Shown: in pieces, positions 1 to 7,926 of the stretch
Layout: each line of letters opens with the position of its first letter
How positions within the stretch are numbered: the stretch's first letter is position 1
Origin: Candidatus Aenigmatarchaeota archaeon
Lineage (GTDB): Archaea; Aenigmatarchaeota; Aenigmatarchaeia; PWEA01
Assembly (NCBI GenBank): GCA_003550625.1
Contig: PUKU01000067.1
Coordinates: forward strand, 1 to 18,430
Direction: 5' to 3'
Length of the DNA stretch: 18,430 nucleotides
Made by a program: the position numbers and the translations under genes
The notes under the pieces: generated by a model
Told to the model about the DNA's origin: nothing
The model's database searches: none
The model's input: only the letters and a program-made list of their open reading frames with translations

Positions 1-2
1 AA

Positions 3-425
3 TACGGCTGGCATCCTCTACCCACGGATGAGTACGAGTTTACAGTAAGGTCACTGGACATCCCAGAAGATGGTCAGGTCACCATTGACTACCTGGACGG
101 TTATAGGTTCAACGGTGAATCTTTTGGTGAAGGGGCGCCCAACGGAGAACCGGTGTTAGAAGAGTCAGCCATGGTTGCAAACGAACCTTTTGGTGGTAGA
201 GCCATTTGGCTGGATAGTAGCCAGTGGGAGATTGGTGATGCAGGAGAGGACATAAAGAGTCTGGTTAGGGCGTCAGTGATATGGGCATCACCCACCGAAA
301 GAAAGGTAACCAGAGGGACTGAATATCCCGATGCAGACATAGCTGATGTAACAAGGTTCGGAACAATAAACAAGGATCTTTACGAGACATTCAAGGTTTC
401 GATGAATCTATGGTATCTATACTAA
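3..425 (+). CDS. C-terminal part of an unidentified protein (5' end outside window)
   Basis: The reading frame is open from position 3 to the TAA at 423-425 with no stop, so the gene begins upstream of the window; an internal ATG at 153 is unlikely to be the true start. The visible 140 residues begin YGWHPLPTDEYEF and contain GGRAIWLDSS and then DIKSLVRASVIWAS, a pattern reminiscent of the end of glutamine-amidotransferase-like (ThuA/DUF4350-like) or extracellular sensor domains in archaeal surface proteins. This resemblance is from memory of motif style only. The protein ends in MNLWYLY. It lies 10 bases upstream of NMD3 on the same strand and may be cotranscribed with it, but its role is unknown. 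Confidence 0.7.
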   Translation, partial: YGWHPLPTDEYEFTVRSLDIPEDGQVTIDYLDGYRFNGESFGEGAPNGEPVLEESAMVANEPFGGRAIWLDSSQWEIGDAGEDIKSLVRASVIWASPTERKVTRGTEYPDADIADVTRFGTINKDLYETFKVSMNLWYLY

Positions 426-435
426 AGGTGGTAAA

Positions 436-1107
436 GTGAAGGAGAAGTTCTGTCCGAAATGCGGCAAGAAGACCGATCTACTTTTTGATGGGCTTTGTGA
501 GGAATGTCTGTCAGAAGATGCAAACAGGGTAGATATACCAAGGAAGGTGGAGGTAAAGGTCTGTAGAATCTGTGGAAAGAAGATGCGAAACGAGTGGAAG
601 GAAGAAAACATAGAGGATACCGTAAAAAAATCTCTCGAAGAAGAAAGAGGTCTGAAGAAAGTAGAGGTTGTATCAGACGAAGACGGATCCATGGAAGTAG
701 AAGCATCTATGTCTGTAGAAGGAGTAACAATCGAAGACTCGGAAACCGTGGATGTAGTTGAAAAAAAGACAGTCTGTGAAAACTGCAAAAAGGCATCAGT
801 GGGCTACTTCGAGGCAGTAGTTCAGATAAGATTTCAGGATGAAAGGGCCGGTGAAGTACTCGATACATGCAGGAAGATAATAAACAGCAGATCCAAAGGA
901 AAACCAACTGTTTCAAAGATCGAAGAGAGAAAGGGAGGTCTGGATCTGTATATTTCCTCAAACTCGGATGCAAAGTACATAGCAAGAAAACTCGCGGATA
1001 GATATAGATCCGAGAGAAAGAACAGCAAAACTCTCAGGGGGCTCGTGGACGGGCACAAATCATACAGAAGTACATACCTTATTCGAATTTTAGAAAACGG
1101 AAAATAG
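436..1107 (+). CDS. nmd3: NMD3-family 60S/50S ribosomal export/biogenesis protein (archaeal NMD3)
   Basis: NMD3 homologues bind the large ribosomal subunit; in eukaryotes they are export adaptors, and in archaea a role in late subunit maturation or quality control is assumed. The sequence shows the family's hallmark zinc-binding Cys pairs: C6/C9 (CPKC), C21/C24 (CEEC), C43/C46 (CRIC) and C114/C117 (CENC). An acidic, Val-rich stretch lies between the third and fourth pairs, and a basic alpha/beta domain follows (about 125-223). At 223 residues it lacks the C-terminal domains of eukaryotic NMD3. The start is GTG at 436, chosen because AGGTGG at 426-431 is a good ribosome binding site and the product begins just before the first CxxC. 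The next gene's promoter lies across its 3' end. Confidence 0.88.
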   Translation: MKEKFCPKCGKKTDLLFDGLCEECLSEDANRVDIPRKVEVKVCRICGKKMRNEWKEENIEDTVKKSLEEERGLKKVEVVSDEDGSMEVEASMSVEGVTIEDSETVDVVEKKTVCENCKKASVGYFEAVVQIRFQDERAGEVLDTCRKIINSRSKGKPTVSKIEERKGGLDLYISSNSDAKYIARKLADRYRSERKNSKTLRGLVDGHKSYRSTYLIRILENGK

Positions 1108-1122
1108 GTGGAGTTGGCCAAG

Positions 1123-1130
1123 ATATTTAA
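1123..1130 (+). promoter_or_regulatory. TATA box for aIF1A
   Basis: ATATTTAA lies about 27 bases before the ATG at 1153, the normal archaeal TATA-to-start distance for a leaderless transcript. It supports choosing ATG 1153 over the GTG at 1108 that abuts the NMD3 stop codon. Confidence 0.6.
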
Positions 1131-1152
1131 GAGTCGAAAAGAATCATTTTCC

Positions 1153-1452
1153 ATGCCTGAACAAGAAAAATCAAGGGTAAGAGAACCTAAGGAGGACCAG
1201 GTCCTGGGTAAGGTACTGGAACTACTCGGAGCAGATAGACTCAGGGTCGAATGTGAGGATGGAAAGGAAAGGATGGTCAGGATACCGGGTCGCCTCAGAA
1301 AGAGAGTATGGGTAAAACGTGATGATATAGTTATAGTAGAGCCCTGGAGTATAGAAGGGGATAAGAAAGGGGACATGGTCTGGCGATACCACAGAAACAA
1401 GATTCCTGCACTAAAGAAGAAAGGCTACCTTCAAAAGATATCCGTTTCTTAA
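1153..1452 (+). CDS. eif1A: Translation initiation factor aIF1A (eIF1A family)
   Basis: aIF1A is an S1-fold (OB) protein that binds the ribosomal A site of the small subunit during initiation and helps mRNA and initiator tRNA binding. The 99-residue product has the family signature throughout: a charged N-terminal tail, VLGKVLELLGADRLRVEC, RMVRIPGRLRKRVWV, DDIVIVEPW and GDMVWRY, then the C-terminal GYLQ helix. These are nearly diagnostic. The frame is open back to a GTG at 1108 directly after the NMD3 stop, but a TATA box at 1123-1130 and family length favour ATG 1153. In many archaea this gene is followed by RIO1 kinase and the KH protein; here the KH gene follows after 17 bases with no RIO gene between. 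Confidence 0.92.
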   Translation: MPEQEKSRVREPKEDQVLGKVLELLGADRLRVECEDGKERMVRIPGRLRKRVWVKRDDIVIVEPWSIEGDKKGDMVWRYHRNKIPALKKKGYLQKISVS

Positions 1453-1469
1453 TCGCTCTGGGTGATAGT

Positions 1470-1970
1470 ATGGAAAAGAGCGTCAGATTCACACCAAAAA
1501 AGATAGGGTTGTTGGAGGAAAACAAAGGTAAAATAGAGAGACGTGCAAATGTAGATATAACTATAAACAAACTAGATGTTAAGATCACAGGGAACGATAT
1601 AGATGTACTAAAAACCAGAAACATAATAAATGCAATCTTCGAGGGTTTTGATCTTGAAAGATCGTTTAAACTTTTAAATGATGAGAATCAACTAAAGGTT
1701 GTTCGTCTGAGCGACTTCACTTCTTCGGGGAGGTCGGTCGAAAAGATAAAAGGAAGGATAATAGGAAGGGGCGGAAGGACACGGGAACTCATAGAAGAGC
1801 TTGCGGAAGTCTTAGTATCAGTACATGGAGACAACGTATCCTTCATAGGTAAACCCGGAAACATCGACATCGCAAAGAAGGCGGTGGAGATGTTGATAAA
1901 CGGCAAGCCCCATGGAAGGGTCTACCGATACATGGAAGAAAGTAAAACAAAAAACGAAGAGATGATTTAG
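1470..1970 (+). CDS. KH-domain ribosome-biogenesis protein, Pno1/Dim2 (KRR1-like) family
   Basis: Archaeal Pno1/Dim2 homologues are two-KH proteins that bind the 3' end of precursor 16S rRNA and help small-subunit maturation. The 166-residue product matches: N-terminal KH at about 1-75, and C-terminal KH at about 85-160 with the intact GXXG loop in [16 protein letters not shown]. The family motifs [12 protein letters not shown] and [21 protein letters not shown] are also present. In the first KH the usual GxxG loop is replaced by a stretch reading [10 protein letters not shown], so that domain probably does not contact RNA in the normal way. The start ATG is preceded by GGTGAT at 1461-1466. 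It ends one base before Top6B, indicating cotranscription. Confidence 0.9.
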   Translation: MEKSVRFTPKKIGLLEENKGKIERRANVDITINKLDVKITGNDIDVLKTRNIINAIFEGFDLERSFKLLNDENQLKVVRLSDFTSSGRSVEKIKGRIIGRGGRTRELIEELAEVLVSVHGDNVSFIGKPGNIDIAKKAVEMLINGKPHGRVYRYMEESKTKNEEMI

Positions 1971-1971
1971 T

Positions 1972-3555
1972 ATGCCTGGAAAAACAGCAGAAGAGATGGC
2001 ACTGGACCAGAAAGAAATTTCAGTTGCCGAATTCTTCGAGAAAAACCGTCACCTTCTGGGATTCGACAACCCAGCAAAGGCACTTATAACAGTTGTAAAG
2101 GAGGGAGTAGACAATGCACTCGATGCATGTGAGGAGGCAGGAAAACTACCACATCTAAAGATAAACATAGACGACCTCGGCGAGAACAAGTATGAGATAA
2201 CGCTGAAGGACAACGGACCGGGAATAGTAAAGGAGCAGATGCCGTCCATATTCGGAAAACTTCTATATGGATCAAAGTTTCACAGCCGCAGACAGAGCAG
2301 AGGGCAACAAGGCATAGGAATATCAGCATCCGTTCTATATGCACAGCTAACGACTGGTAGACCGGCAATAATAACCTCCAGGACCGACGAAAACTCTATC
2401 ACGAAGAGGTTCAAGTTAAAGATAGATACGATAAATAATGAACCAGAAATATTACACGAAGAGGAGCTTGATGATGGATTTGAACCAGGGACCGAGATAA
2501 AGATAGTTGTAGAAGGGAAGTACCTACAGCGATATCACTCGGTTGATGAATATCTAAAACAGACTGCTATTGCAAATCCATATGCACACATAGAGTACAG
2601 CAACCCAGAAGGAGAGAACTTCGACTTCAGGAGAGCGATACACGAACTTCCACCAGAACCCCAGGAAATAAAACCACACCCTTACGGTGTAGAACTGGGC
2701 GTTCTGAGCCGGATGCTCAAGGGAACCGAATCGAACAAGGTCCTATCATTTCTACAGAATGAGTTTACAAGGATAGGAAGGACCTCGGGCGAAGAAATAT
2801 GTAGACTTGCAGAAGTAGATCCTGATAAAAAACCAAAGAATCTGAAACACAACGAACAGGAAAGACTTCTAAATGCCATGCAGAAAGTAAAGATACAGAG
2901 ACCACCAACAAACTGCCTTTCACCTATAAGCGAAGAGCTGATAAAAAACGGGCTTGCAAAGGAGATAGACGCTGAGTTTATAACAGCCACATCAAGGGAC
3001 CCCGAGGTATATAGAGGAAATCCTTTCCAGGTAAGCTGCGGTATAGCATACGGAGGAGAGCTAGAAGAAAGGGAAACCGAAAAGGTAACGATAATGAGGT
3101 ACGCAAATAAGGTTCCCCTGCTTTACCAGTCCTCTTCGTGTGCTATAACAAAGGCACTGGAGAAAACGGACTGGAAACGGTATGGCCTAAACCAGCCAGG
3201 AAGCAACGGAATTCCAAAGGGACCAGCAGTCATATTTGTACACCTGTGCTCCACATGGGTGCCATTTACATCTGAGTCAAAGGAATCGATTGCAAGGTAT
3301 CCAAAGATAGTAAAGGAGGTGAAGTTAGCACTCCAGGAGTCAGCACGTGACCTAAGAAGGCACCTCTCAAGAAAGAGAAAGGGAAAGAAGGAGAAGAGAA
3401 GAAAAAAGATATTTAGTAACTACATGCCTCTTGTGTTAGAAAATGCAGTCGAACTCGCAGGCGACGGACAGGAACTCACAATAGAACCCATAATGAAAAG
3501 GGTCATAGATGAAAAGCTCGTGGAAGAGGTCGAAGAAGGTGATGAAGATGAGTGA
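1972..3555 (+). CDS. top6B: DNA topoisomerase VI subunit B (GHKL ATPase)
   Basis: Top6B is the ATP-operated clamp of type IIB topoisomerase VI, which relaxes and decatenates DNA as an A2B2 complex. The 527 residues match the usual length. The N-terminal GHKL ATPase shows the N-box ([14 protein letters not shown]44 and N48), the DNGPGI motif (D80-G84) and the RGQQGIG lid (110-116), with [15 protein letters not shown] before it. The middle has the H2TH region and PTNCLSP. The transducer domain carries DWKRYGL and [13 protein letters not shown], which holds the switch lysine that reaches the ATP site. A basic [12 protein letters not shown] stretch and an acidic tail follow. It overlaps Top6A by eight bases. 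Confidence 0.97.
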   Translation: MPGKTAEEMALDQKEISVAEFFEKNRHLLGFDNPAKALITVVKEGVDNALDACEEAGKLPHLKINIDDLGENKYEITLKDNGPGIVKEQMPSIFGKLLYGSKFHSRRQSRGQQGIGISASVLYAQLTTGRPAIITSRTDENSITKRFKLKIDTINNEPEILHEEELDDGFEPGTEIKIVVEGKYLQRYHSVDEYLKQTAIANPYAHIEYSNPEGENFDFRRAIHELPPEPQEIKPHPYGVELGVLSRMLKGTESNKVLSFLQNEFTRIGRTSGEEICRLAEVDPDKKPKNLKHNEQERLLNAMQKVKIQRPPTNCLSPISEELIKNGLAKEIDAEFITATSRDPEVYRGNPFQVSCGIAYGGELEERETEKVTIMRYANKVPLLYQSSSCAITKALEKTDWKRYGLNQPGSNGIPKGPAVIFVHLCSTWVPFTSESKESIARYPKIVKEVKLALQESARDLRRHLSRKRKGKKEKRRKKIFSNYMPLVLENAVELAGDGQELTIEPIMKRVIDEKLVEEVEEGDEDE

Positions 3556-4633
3556 TGAGGAAATATCAAATGAACTGACTGAAATAGGAGAGATAATAAT
3601 ACAGAAGGTCCGGGAGAATGAAGTTCCATCGGTACAGATACCCTCTAGAACCACTTCGAATATAGTATACGACGAAAACTTGGAGTGTTATGTTCTAGGT
3701 GGCAAGAGAACCGAAAGAAGCGCTGGGAATATAAGACATGTTAAAAGACTTGCCCAGATGCTCAAGGTAGCAAGCTTCTGTAAAAACGAACTGATGGGAA
3801 CCGAAAGACATGTTACAAAGAGAGAACTCTACTACATTTCTGAGTCCTGGGGTGACAAGCTCAAGTTCAAAACACAGGACAGGAGCGATGATCTGGTAGA
3901 AGATATAGAGGCCATGATAGGAAAGCCCAGAGAGGATCTAAAGATAAATCCGAAGGCAAAGGGATCGATATACGGAGATATGACGCTAAAGTTCAAGAAT
4001 CCCAAGGGGGAAACCATGGCTGTAAACTGCCTAGACTCTGCAGACGGACAGTCTATAGGTCCAAGGACATGTGAGGCGGATATAATCGAATGTAATGCGG
4101 ACAAGGTTCTGGCCATAGAAACAGACGGTATGTACAATAGGCTCATGGAAGAGAATGCACATGAAAAGTTCAACGCAATTCTTGTGAATCTCGGTGGTCA
4201 GGCAACGAGGGCTACAAGAAGGATAATAAAAAGGATCAATGAGATCAAGGACATACCCACATACATATTCACTGACTCAGATCCATGGGGACTCCATATA
4301 GCCATGGTTATAATCGCAGGTTCTGCCAAGTCCGCACACATAAACGAAAGGCTTGCGACACCTGATGCACAGTGGCTGGGCGTAACTGCTTCGGATATCG
4401 CGGACTATAAACTACGTTCGGATGAGTTGAGAGAAGTCGACCTGAAGCGGGTGGACGAACTCAAAAACGATCCCAGATATACCAAAAACGATCGGCTTGT
4501 ACAGGAACTTGAGAAATGGGAAGAGTTAGGCAGAAAGTCAGAGCAGCAGGCCTTGATGAGATATGGTTTTGAGTATGTGGTAGACGAATACCTACCAGCC
4601 AAATTGAAAGAACTTGGTGCACCTGGTTTCTGA
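3548..4633 (+). CDS. top6A: DNA topoisomerase VI subunit A (Spo11-like catalytic subunit)
   Basis: Top6A makes the double-strand break through a 5'-phosphotyrosyl bond and is the ancestor-type homologue of meiotic Spo11. The 361 residues contain the winged-helix (CAP) catalytic motif [13 protein letters not shown], where Y96 (second Tyr) aligns with the Spo11 catalytic tyrosine. They also contain the Toprim metal site: E191 (LAIETDG) and the DxD at D243/D245 in [11 protein letters not shown] chose ATG 3548 because AGGTGAT at 3537-3543 is well spaced and the product length is typical; the frame also has an ATG at 3542 and one at 3509. Its start overlaps the end of Top6B, so the two subunits are probably translationally coupled. 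Confidence 0.96.
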   Translation: MSDEEISNELTEIGEIIIQKVRENEVPSVQIPSRTTSNIVYDENLECYVLGGKRTERSAGNIRHVKRLAQMLKVASFCKNELMGTERHVTKRELYYISESWGDKLKFKTQDRSDDLVEDIEAMIGKPREDLKINPKAKGSIYGDMTLKFKNPKGETMAVNCLDSADGQSIGPRTCEADIIECNADKVLAIETDGMYNRLMEENAHEKFNAILVNLGGQATRATRRIIKRINEIKDIPTYIFTDSDPWGLHIAMVIIAGSAKSAHINERLATPDAQWLGVTASDIADYKLRSDELREVDLKRVDELKNDPRYTKNDRLVQELEKWEELGRKSEQQALMRYGFEYVVDEYLPAKLKELGAPGF

Positions 4634-4643
4634 AACCAACAAC

Positions 4644-4655
4644 ATATATTTAAAT
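4644..4655 (+). promoter_or_regulatory. TATA box for tRNA-Asn
   Basis: ATATTTAAATT-type sequence centred about 30 bases before the 5' end of the tRNA at 4680, the expected place for an archaeal promoter. Confidence 0.55.
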
Positions 4656-4679
4656 TCTAGAAAGTAAACATCCCCAGCG

Positions 4680-4770
4680 GCCCGGATAGCTCAGTAGGTA
4701 GAGCGCATGGCTGTTACGATTTTACGCGGACACCATGTTGTCGCAGGTTCGAGTCCTGCTCCGGGCGCCA
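4680..4770 (+). tRNA. tRNA-Asn (anticodon GUU) with a 15-base intron and encoded CCA
   Basis: The cloverleaf can be drawn base by base. The acceptor is GCCCGGA (4680-4686) with TCCGGGC (4760-4766), with discriminator G and genomic CCA at 4768-4770. The D arm is GCTC/GAGC with loop AGTAGGTA, the anticodon stem is CATGG/CCATG, and the T arm is GCAGG-TTCGAGT-CCTGC. Removing 4717-4731 gives the seven-base anticodon loop CTGTTAA, so the anticodon is GTT at 4713-4715. G73 as discriminator fits archaeal tRNA-Asn. The intron sits at the canonical 37/38 position. A T-rich stretch (GTTCTTTTCC) follows at 4771-4780. Confidence 0.95.
4717..4731 (+). other. tRNA intron (37/38) with bulge-helix-bulge splice motif
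   Basis: The 15-base intron follows A37. Around it a bulge-helix-bulge can be built. The anticodon stem is the outer helix. CUGU (4711-4714) pairs with GCGG (4726-4729) as the four-pair central helix using two G-U pairs. The bulges are UA^C (4715-4717) and AC^A (4730-4732), each cut after its second base. The inner helix is almost absent, so the motif is of the relaxed kind. The presumed enzyme is the archaeal tRNA splicing endonuclease, not encoded here. Confidence 0.85.
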
Positions 4771-4780
4771 GTTCTTTTCC
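4771..4780 (+). terminator. T-rich terminator after tRNA-Asn
   Basis: GTTCTTTTCC follows directly after the encoded CCA, matching the T-rich tracts at which archaeal RNA polymerase stops. Confidence 0.4.
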
Positions 4781-4785
4781 ATGAT

Positions 4786-4796
4786 AAATTTAAATG
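4786..4796 (+). promoter_or_regulatory. TATA box for trkA
   Basis: AAATTTAAAT is a strong archaeal TATA-like sequence about 40 bases before the ATG at 4833, implying a short leader of about 15 bases and an independent promoter for the trkA-trkH pair. Confidence 0.5.
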
Positions 4797-4832
4797 AAGG
4801 TTTACAATGGATTATAGAGTGCGGATGTTAAC

Positions 4833-5489
4833 ATGTATATAGTCATAATAGGAGCAGGAGAGATAGGAGAAAGAGTTGCAAAGAAGGCTCTGGAGGATGG
4901 GCATGATGTTGTCGTGGTCGACGAAAGAAAGGAAAGGTGCGAGGGTGTCATACAAAAATACGACCTCATGGCAATACATGGCGATCCAACCAACCAAGAT
5001 GTTCTGGAGGATGCAGACGTCGGAGAGGCGGATGCACTCATATCCACACTGGACGACCCAACGAACCTAATGGTCGATGAAATGGTCAAGAGGATGGGCA
5101 CAGATCTTATAATATCAGTCGCCAGGAAACCAGCCGCAAGGAAGATGTTAAAGGAGAAGGGTGTAACAACCTTCGGAAATCCCAATGATATAACAGCCGA
5201 CTACCTCTATAGGGCAATACACATGCCGAATATAGAGGACTTCTTGAACCTTTCCGGTGACACCTGCATAATCAAGGTCTCTGTTCCTAAGGACTCTGGC
5301 GTAGAAGGTAAATCGTCCAAAAAAATCAACGAGGGCGAAGTTCTTCCTAAACACACATCCCTCATAGTTCTCGAAAGGGGCTCGGAAGCTATAATTCCAG
5401 ACGAGGATGTTGAGTTGAAGGAAGGTGATATACTAACCATTCTTACCAGGGAGAGCCAAATTGGCGATGTCGTGGATACCCTTTCGTAG
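4833..5489 (+). CDS. trkA: TrkA-type potassium uptake regulator (RCK_N + RCK_C)
   Basis: TrkA is the cytoplasmic ring-forming subunit that gates TrkH in response to nucleotides. The 218-residue protein has one RCK unit. Residues 1-125 are a Rossmann fold with GAGEIG at the nucleotide-binding turn (7-12), VVVVDERKERC with the ribose-binding acidic residue ending strand 2, and AIHGDPTN, DALIST and SVARKP motifs. Residues about 135-218 are the TrkA_C domain with GDTCIIKVSVP and ELKEGDILTILTRE. Start ATG is the first in the frame and begins the first beta strand (MYIVIIGAGE). Its stop lies 10 bases before the chosen trkH start, consistent with an operon. Confidence 0.93.
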   Translation: MYIVIIGAGEIGERVAKKALEDGHDVVVVDERKERCEGVIQKYDLMAIHGDPTNQDVLEDADVGEADALISTLDDPTNLMVDEMVKRMGTDLIISVARKPAARKMLKEKGVTTFGNPNDITADYLYRAIHMPNIEDFLNLSGDTCIIKVSVPKDSGVEGKSSKKINEGEVLPKHTSLIVLERGSEAIIPDEDVELKEGDILTILTRESQIGDVVDTLS

Positions 5490-5499
5490 ATGTGGTCCG

Positions 5500-6948
5500 A
5501 TGAAAAGCCTAAAGATAATTGGAAAGAACCTCGGTGCAATACTTTTTCTTGTTGGAATAATATCCCTAGCACCCGTCTTTGTTTCTGCATGGTTCGGTGA
5601 GTTCGGATCTATACTACCCTTTATCATAACGTCACTTGTGTTCCTTTCCACAGGACTCGTTCTAAACCACTCGCTTAAAACGAATGAAGAACAGGTTGAA
5701 CTGAAACACGCAATGATAATAGCCGCCCTCGGGTGGCTCCTTATACCGCTCATATCAACAATTCCATTCGTCTTGATAGAAGGATTCGATTTCATATCCG
5801 CGTTCTTTGAAGGTATGTCCGGTTGGACCAGCACGGGGCTAACGATGGTTGAAAGCGAGGTACATATTACACATGGAATACAACTTTGGAGATCAGTGAT
5901 GCAGTGGATCGGTGGTATAGGAGTTATAGTTCTGGTTCTGGCAGTGCTCACAAGGCCCGGCACAGGAGCCTTCATGCTATACAAGTCCGAGGCAAGAGAC
6001 GAGAAGATTCTCCCGAGCATAACTTCTACCGTCAAAAGAATATGGTGGATATTCATGCTATATACCTTCGCAGGCGCCGTTATCTACTGGGCTGCTGGGA
6101 TGCCGGGCTGGGAAGCAATAAACCATGCTATGACGGCCATGGCAACAGGAGGGTTCACGGTAGTAGATGGATCCATAGGTGCATACGGAAGTCCAGTTAT
6201 TGATCTCATCACTATAGTTCTGATGATGTTCGGAGCGATAGCTTTCGTATCACACCACAAACTTCTAAGGGGTAAAGTAAAGGAGTTCTTCGATGACGTA
6301 CAAACCAAAAGCCTTCTTTTCGTGGTAGTCTGTGGTATTTTTATATTGACCTTGATAAACCTCGCTAGATATACGGAAATAGTTGAATCTTTCCGATACT
6401 CGGCCTTCCAGTTTGTATCGGCTGCAACCACAACCGGATTCCATACAGTAGAACTGGAAGTATGGGAGCCGTCCTCCAAGCTTTTATTGTCTGTGGCGAT
6501 GTTAATAGGTGGTGCAGCAGGATCAACGGCCGGTGGAATAAAAATTATCAGGGGAACTCTGCTCTTCAAGAAGATAAAGTGGGAACTCATGGAGATATTT
6601 GCTCCAAAGAGGGGAATGTTTTCCAGGGACATAGGCGGTAAAATGCTGAGCAAGGAAGATGCCGCAGACGAGGTCAGCGAAGCATCTGTGATTCTGATAC
6701 TTTGGTTAATATTCTTGGCTGCTGGAATAATAGTAGTAAGTACGACCACCTCCTCCGGACTCGAAGATTCAGTACTTGAGGTCTCCTCCGCCCAGGGTAA
6801 CTCCGGTCTTTCGACGGGTATCGTGGACATCGGAATGAACCCAGTGGCAAAGTTCATGTTGATAATGAACATGTGGGTCGGAAGGCTTGAGATAATACCG
6901 GTTCTGGTTCTACTCAGATACCTGTTCTTTGGAAACAGTTCTCCATAG
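5500..6948 (+). CDS. trkH: TrkH/KtrB-family potassium transporter membrane subunit
   Basis: TrkH forms the potassium-conducting pore partnered by TrkA. The 482-residue product is strongly hydrophobic and has the four pore loops of the SKT superfamily, each with the filter glycine: GWTSTGLTM, MATGGFTV, AATTTGFHT and QGNSGLSTG. Other family hallmarks are WRSVMQWIGGIGVIVLVLAV, GGAAGSTAGGIKIIR and GRLEIIPVLVLLRYLF near the end. ATG 5500 gives the standard N-terminus (MKSLKIIGKNLG) ahead of the first membrane helix; upstream in-frame TTG/ATG codons at 5461 and 5467 overlap trkA and add an atypical extension. With trkA it should provide potassium uptake, important for organisms that balance salt with internal KCl. 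Confidence 0.94.
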   Translation: MKSLKIIGKNLGAILFLVGIISLAPVFVSAWFGEFGSILPFIITSLVFLSTGLVLNHSLKTNEEQVELKHAMIIAALGWLLIPLISTIPFVLIEGFDFISAFFEGMSGWTSTGLTMVESEVHITHGIQLWRSVMQWIGGIGVIVLVLAVLTRPGTGAFMLYKSEARDEKILPSITSTVKRIWWIFMLYTFAGAVIYWAAGMPGWEAINHAMTAMATGGFTVVDGSIGAYGSPVIDLITIVLMMFGAIAFVSHHKLLRGKVKEFFDDVQTKSLLFVVVCGIFILTLINLARYTEIVESFRYSAFQFVSAATTTGFHTVELEVWEPSSKLLLSVAMLIGGAAGSTAGGIKIIRGTLLFKKIKWELMEIFAPKRGMFSRDIGGKMLSKEDAADEVSEASVILILWLIFLAAGIIVVSTTTSSGLEDSVLEVSSAQGNSGLSTGIVDIGMNPVAKFMLIMNMWVGRLEIIPVLVLLRYLFFGNSSP

Positions 6949-6974
6949 GTCTGTCTGCGCAGCGTACACTAAAC

Positions 6975-6985
6975 ATATAAAAAAC
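6975..6985 (+). promoter_or_regulatory. TATA box for the coiled-coil gene pair
   Basis: ATATAAAAAA between trkH and the next gene. Transcription would start near 7002-7006, giving a leader of about 45 bases before ATG 7049. Confidence 0.45.
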
Positions 6986-7048
6986 GGTTTCCAATCTTTT
7001 ACCAGTGTCCCTGGACCAAGCAAAACAAAAAGAAAACCATATGATACA

Positions 7049-7378
7049 ATGAGCACGAACGACGAAACAGTCGATGAAACCGAAGTCGAGAGAATAATAA
7101 ACACACTCAAGGAAGACAAAAAGATAATAAACAGGATGAAAATGGAGAACGAGCAACTGAAGACGATAAACCAGGAACTGAGGGACAAGCTCTCCGAAGT
7201 TGTAAAGGATATAAAAGATTTAAAAGGAAAGGAAGAGGAACATACATATAGGTTTGACAAGGGCTGGAAGGACAAGAACGACCTACGAGCTGAAAGAATC
7301 AGTGAAGTAAAGCCAGGGGACATAGAAGGACAGATAGAGGAAATTTCAAAAATTGTTAGGGAGATGAAGAATGACTAA
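7049..7378 (+). CDS. Small coiled-coil protein, unknown function
   Basis: The 109-residue product (MSTNDETVDETEVE...) is soluble and highly charged, with no signal peptide or membrane span. Residues about 10-65 form a heptad-like coiled coil (ERIINTLKED, NRMKMENEQLKTINQELRDKLSEVV). A basic/acidic stretch and a C-terminal amphipathic segment (IEGQIEEISKIVREMK) follow. The frame is open back to 6929, but those codons overlap the trkH end and the promoter, so ATG 7049 is preferred. It overlaps the next gene by eight bases, implying translational coupling and possibly a heteromeric coiled-coil partner. I recognise no family. Confidence 0.7.
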   Translation: MSTNDETVDETEVERIINTLKEDKKIINRMKMENEQLKTINQELRDKLSEVVKDIKDLKGKEEEHTYRFDKGWKDKNDLRAERISEVKPGDIEGQIEEISKIVREMKND

Positions 7379-7874
7379 GAAAAAATTCAAATGTGAAAAA
7401 TGCGGCGATGCCTTTGATACCAAAAGGGGCTTACACGTACACAAAGCAAAAAAGCACGAAGATGTCGATGTTTCTGAGTACGAAATAGAGGAAATCCTTG
7501 ACCTTCTCGACGAATCGATGGAAGAGGCTCTGGACATAAAGAAAAAGAAGGAAAATCTGGAGAAAAGAGTTAGAGAAGTACAGTCAGAGGAGAAAAAACT
7601 GGAACATGAGGTAGAAGATCTGAAGGAAGAACGTGAGGACCTCAGGGAAAAGCTCGATGGGTTCAGAGAGGAAAAGGAGGACCTAAAGATGGAAGTCGAC
7701 TCTTTAAAGAACGAGAGAGCAGACCTAGAAGCAAGAAAGAATTCCCTAGAAGGTGAGGTCGAGGCTTTAGAAGAAGAGATGAAGGAAGTCGAGAAAAGTC
7801 TGACGAGGAAAAAGGACGTTTTGACAAGGCTAAGGCACCAGATATACGAATTCGACAAGAATCTAAAGCAGTGA
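7371..7874 (+). CDS. C2H2 zinc-finger protein with long coiled coil
   Basis: The protein starts with a textbook single C2H2 finger at residues 8-29: C8-x2-C11-x12-H24-x4-H29 (FKCEKCGDAFDTKRGLHVH). This is followed by an acidic segment and, from about residue 50 to the end at 167, an uninterrupted Glu/Lys-rich coiled coil with strong heptads (ENLEKRVREVQ, LKEEREDLREKLDGF, LKNERADLEARKNSLEGEVEAL). Single-finger proteins like this occur in archaea and bind DNA, RNA or protein; the coiled coil argues for dimerisation or a scaffold. The start overlaps the previous gene and GGGAG at 7360-7364 acts as ribosome binding site. Its molecular role is unknown. Confidence 0.75.
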   Translation: MTKKKFKCEKCGDAFDTKRGLHVHKAKKHEDVDVSEYEIEEILDLLDESMEEALDIKKKKENLEKRVREVQSEEKKLEHEVEDLKEEREDLREKLDGFREEKEDLKMEVDSLKNERADLEARKNSLEGEVEALEEEMKEVEKSLTRKKDVLTRLRHQIYEFDKNLKQ

Positions 7875-7907
7875 ACGCTGTATTTCAAGCCGTATAAATC
7901 AGCTTCG

Positions 7908-7913
7908 TTTTTT
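7908..7913 (+). terminator. T-run terminator after the coiled-coil pair
   Basis: Six consecutive T residues 34 bases past the stop of the zinc-finger gene. Archaeal polymerase can stop at such runs. The same bases could instead be read as a TATA-like element (TTTTTTAAACC). Confidence 0.3.
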
Positions 7914-7926
7914 AAACCAACCAGAT

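Noticed and set aside
1108..1152. GTG 1108 as start of aIF1A, adjoining the NMD3 stop
   Set aside because: A TATA box lies inside this stretch and the extra 15 residues are not typical of the family.
834..1400. 188-codon minus-strand frame over NMD3 and aIF1A
   Set aside because: Antisense to two conserved genes; no signature of its own.
5433..6056. 207-codon minus-strand frame across the trkA/trkH junction
   Set aside because: Antisense to two well-supported genes, with no recognisable protein family.
6084..6872. 262-codon open frame on the minus strand inside trkH
   Set aside because: It is antisense to a clear TrkH with all four filter motifs; its composition mirrors the complement of the hydrophobic gene and there is no promoter or recognisable domain.
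7041..7052. ATG at 7041 as start of the coiled-coil gene
   Set aside because: That frame meets TGA after three codons; the proper start is ATG 7049.
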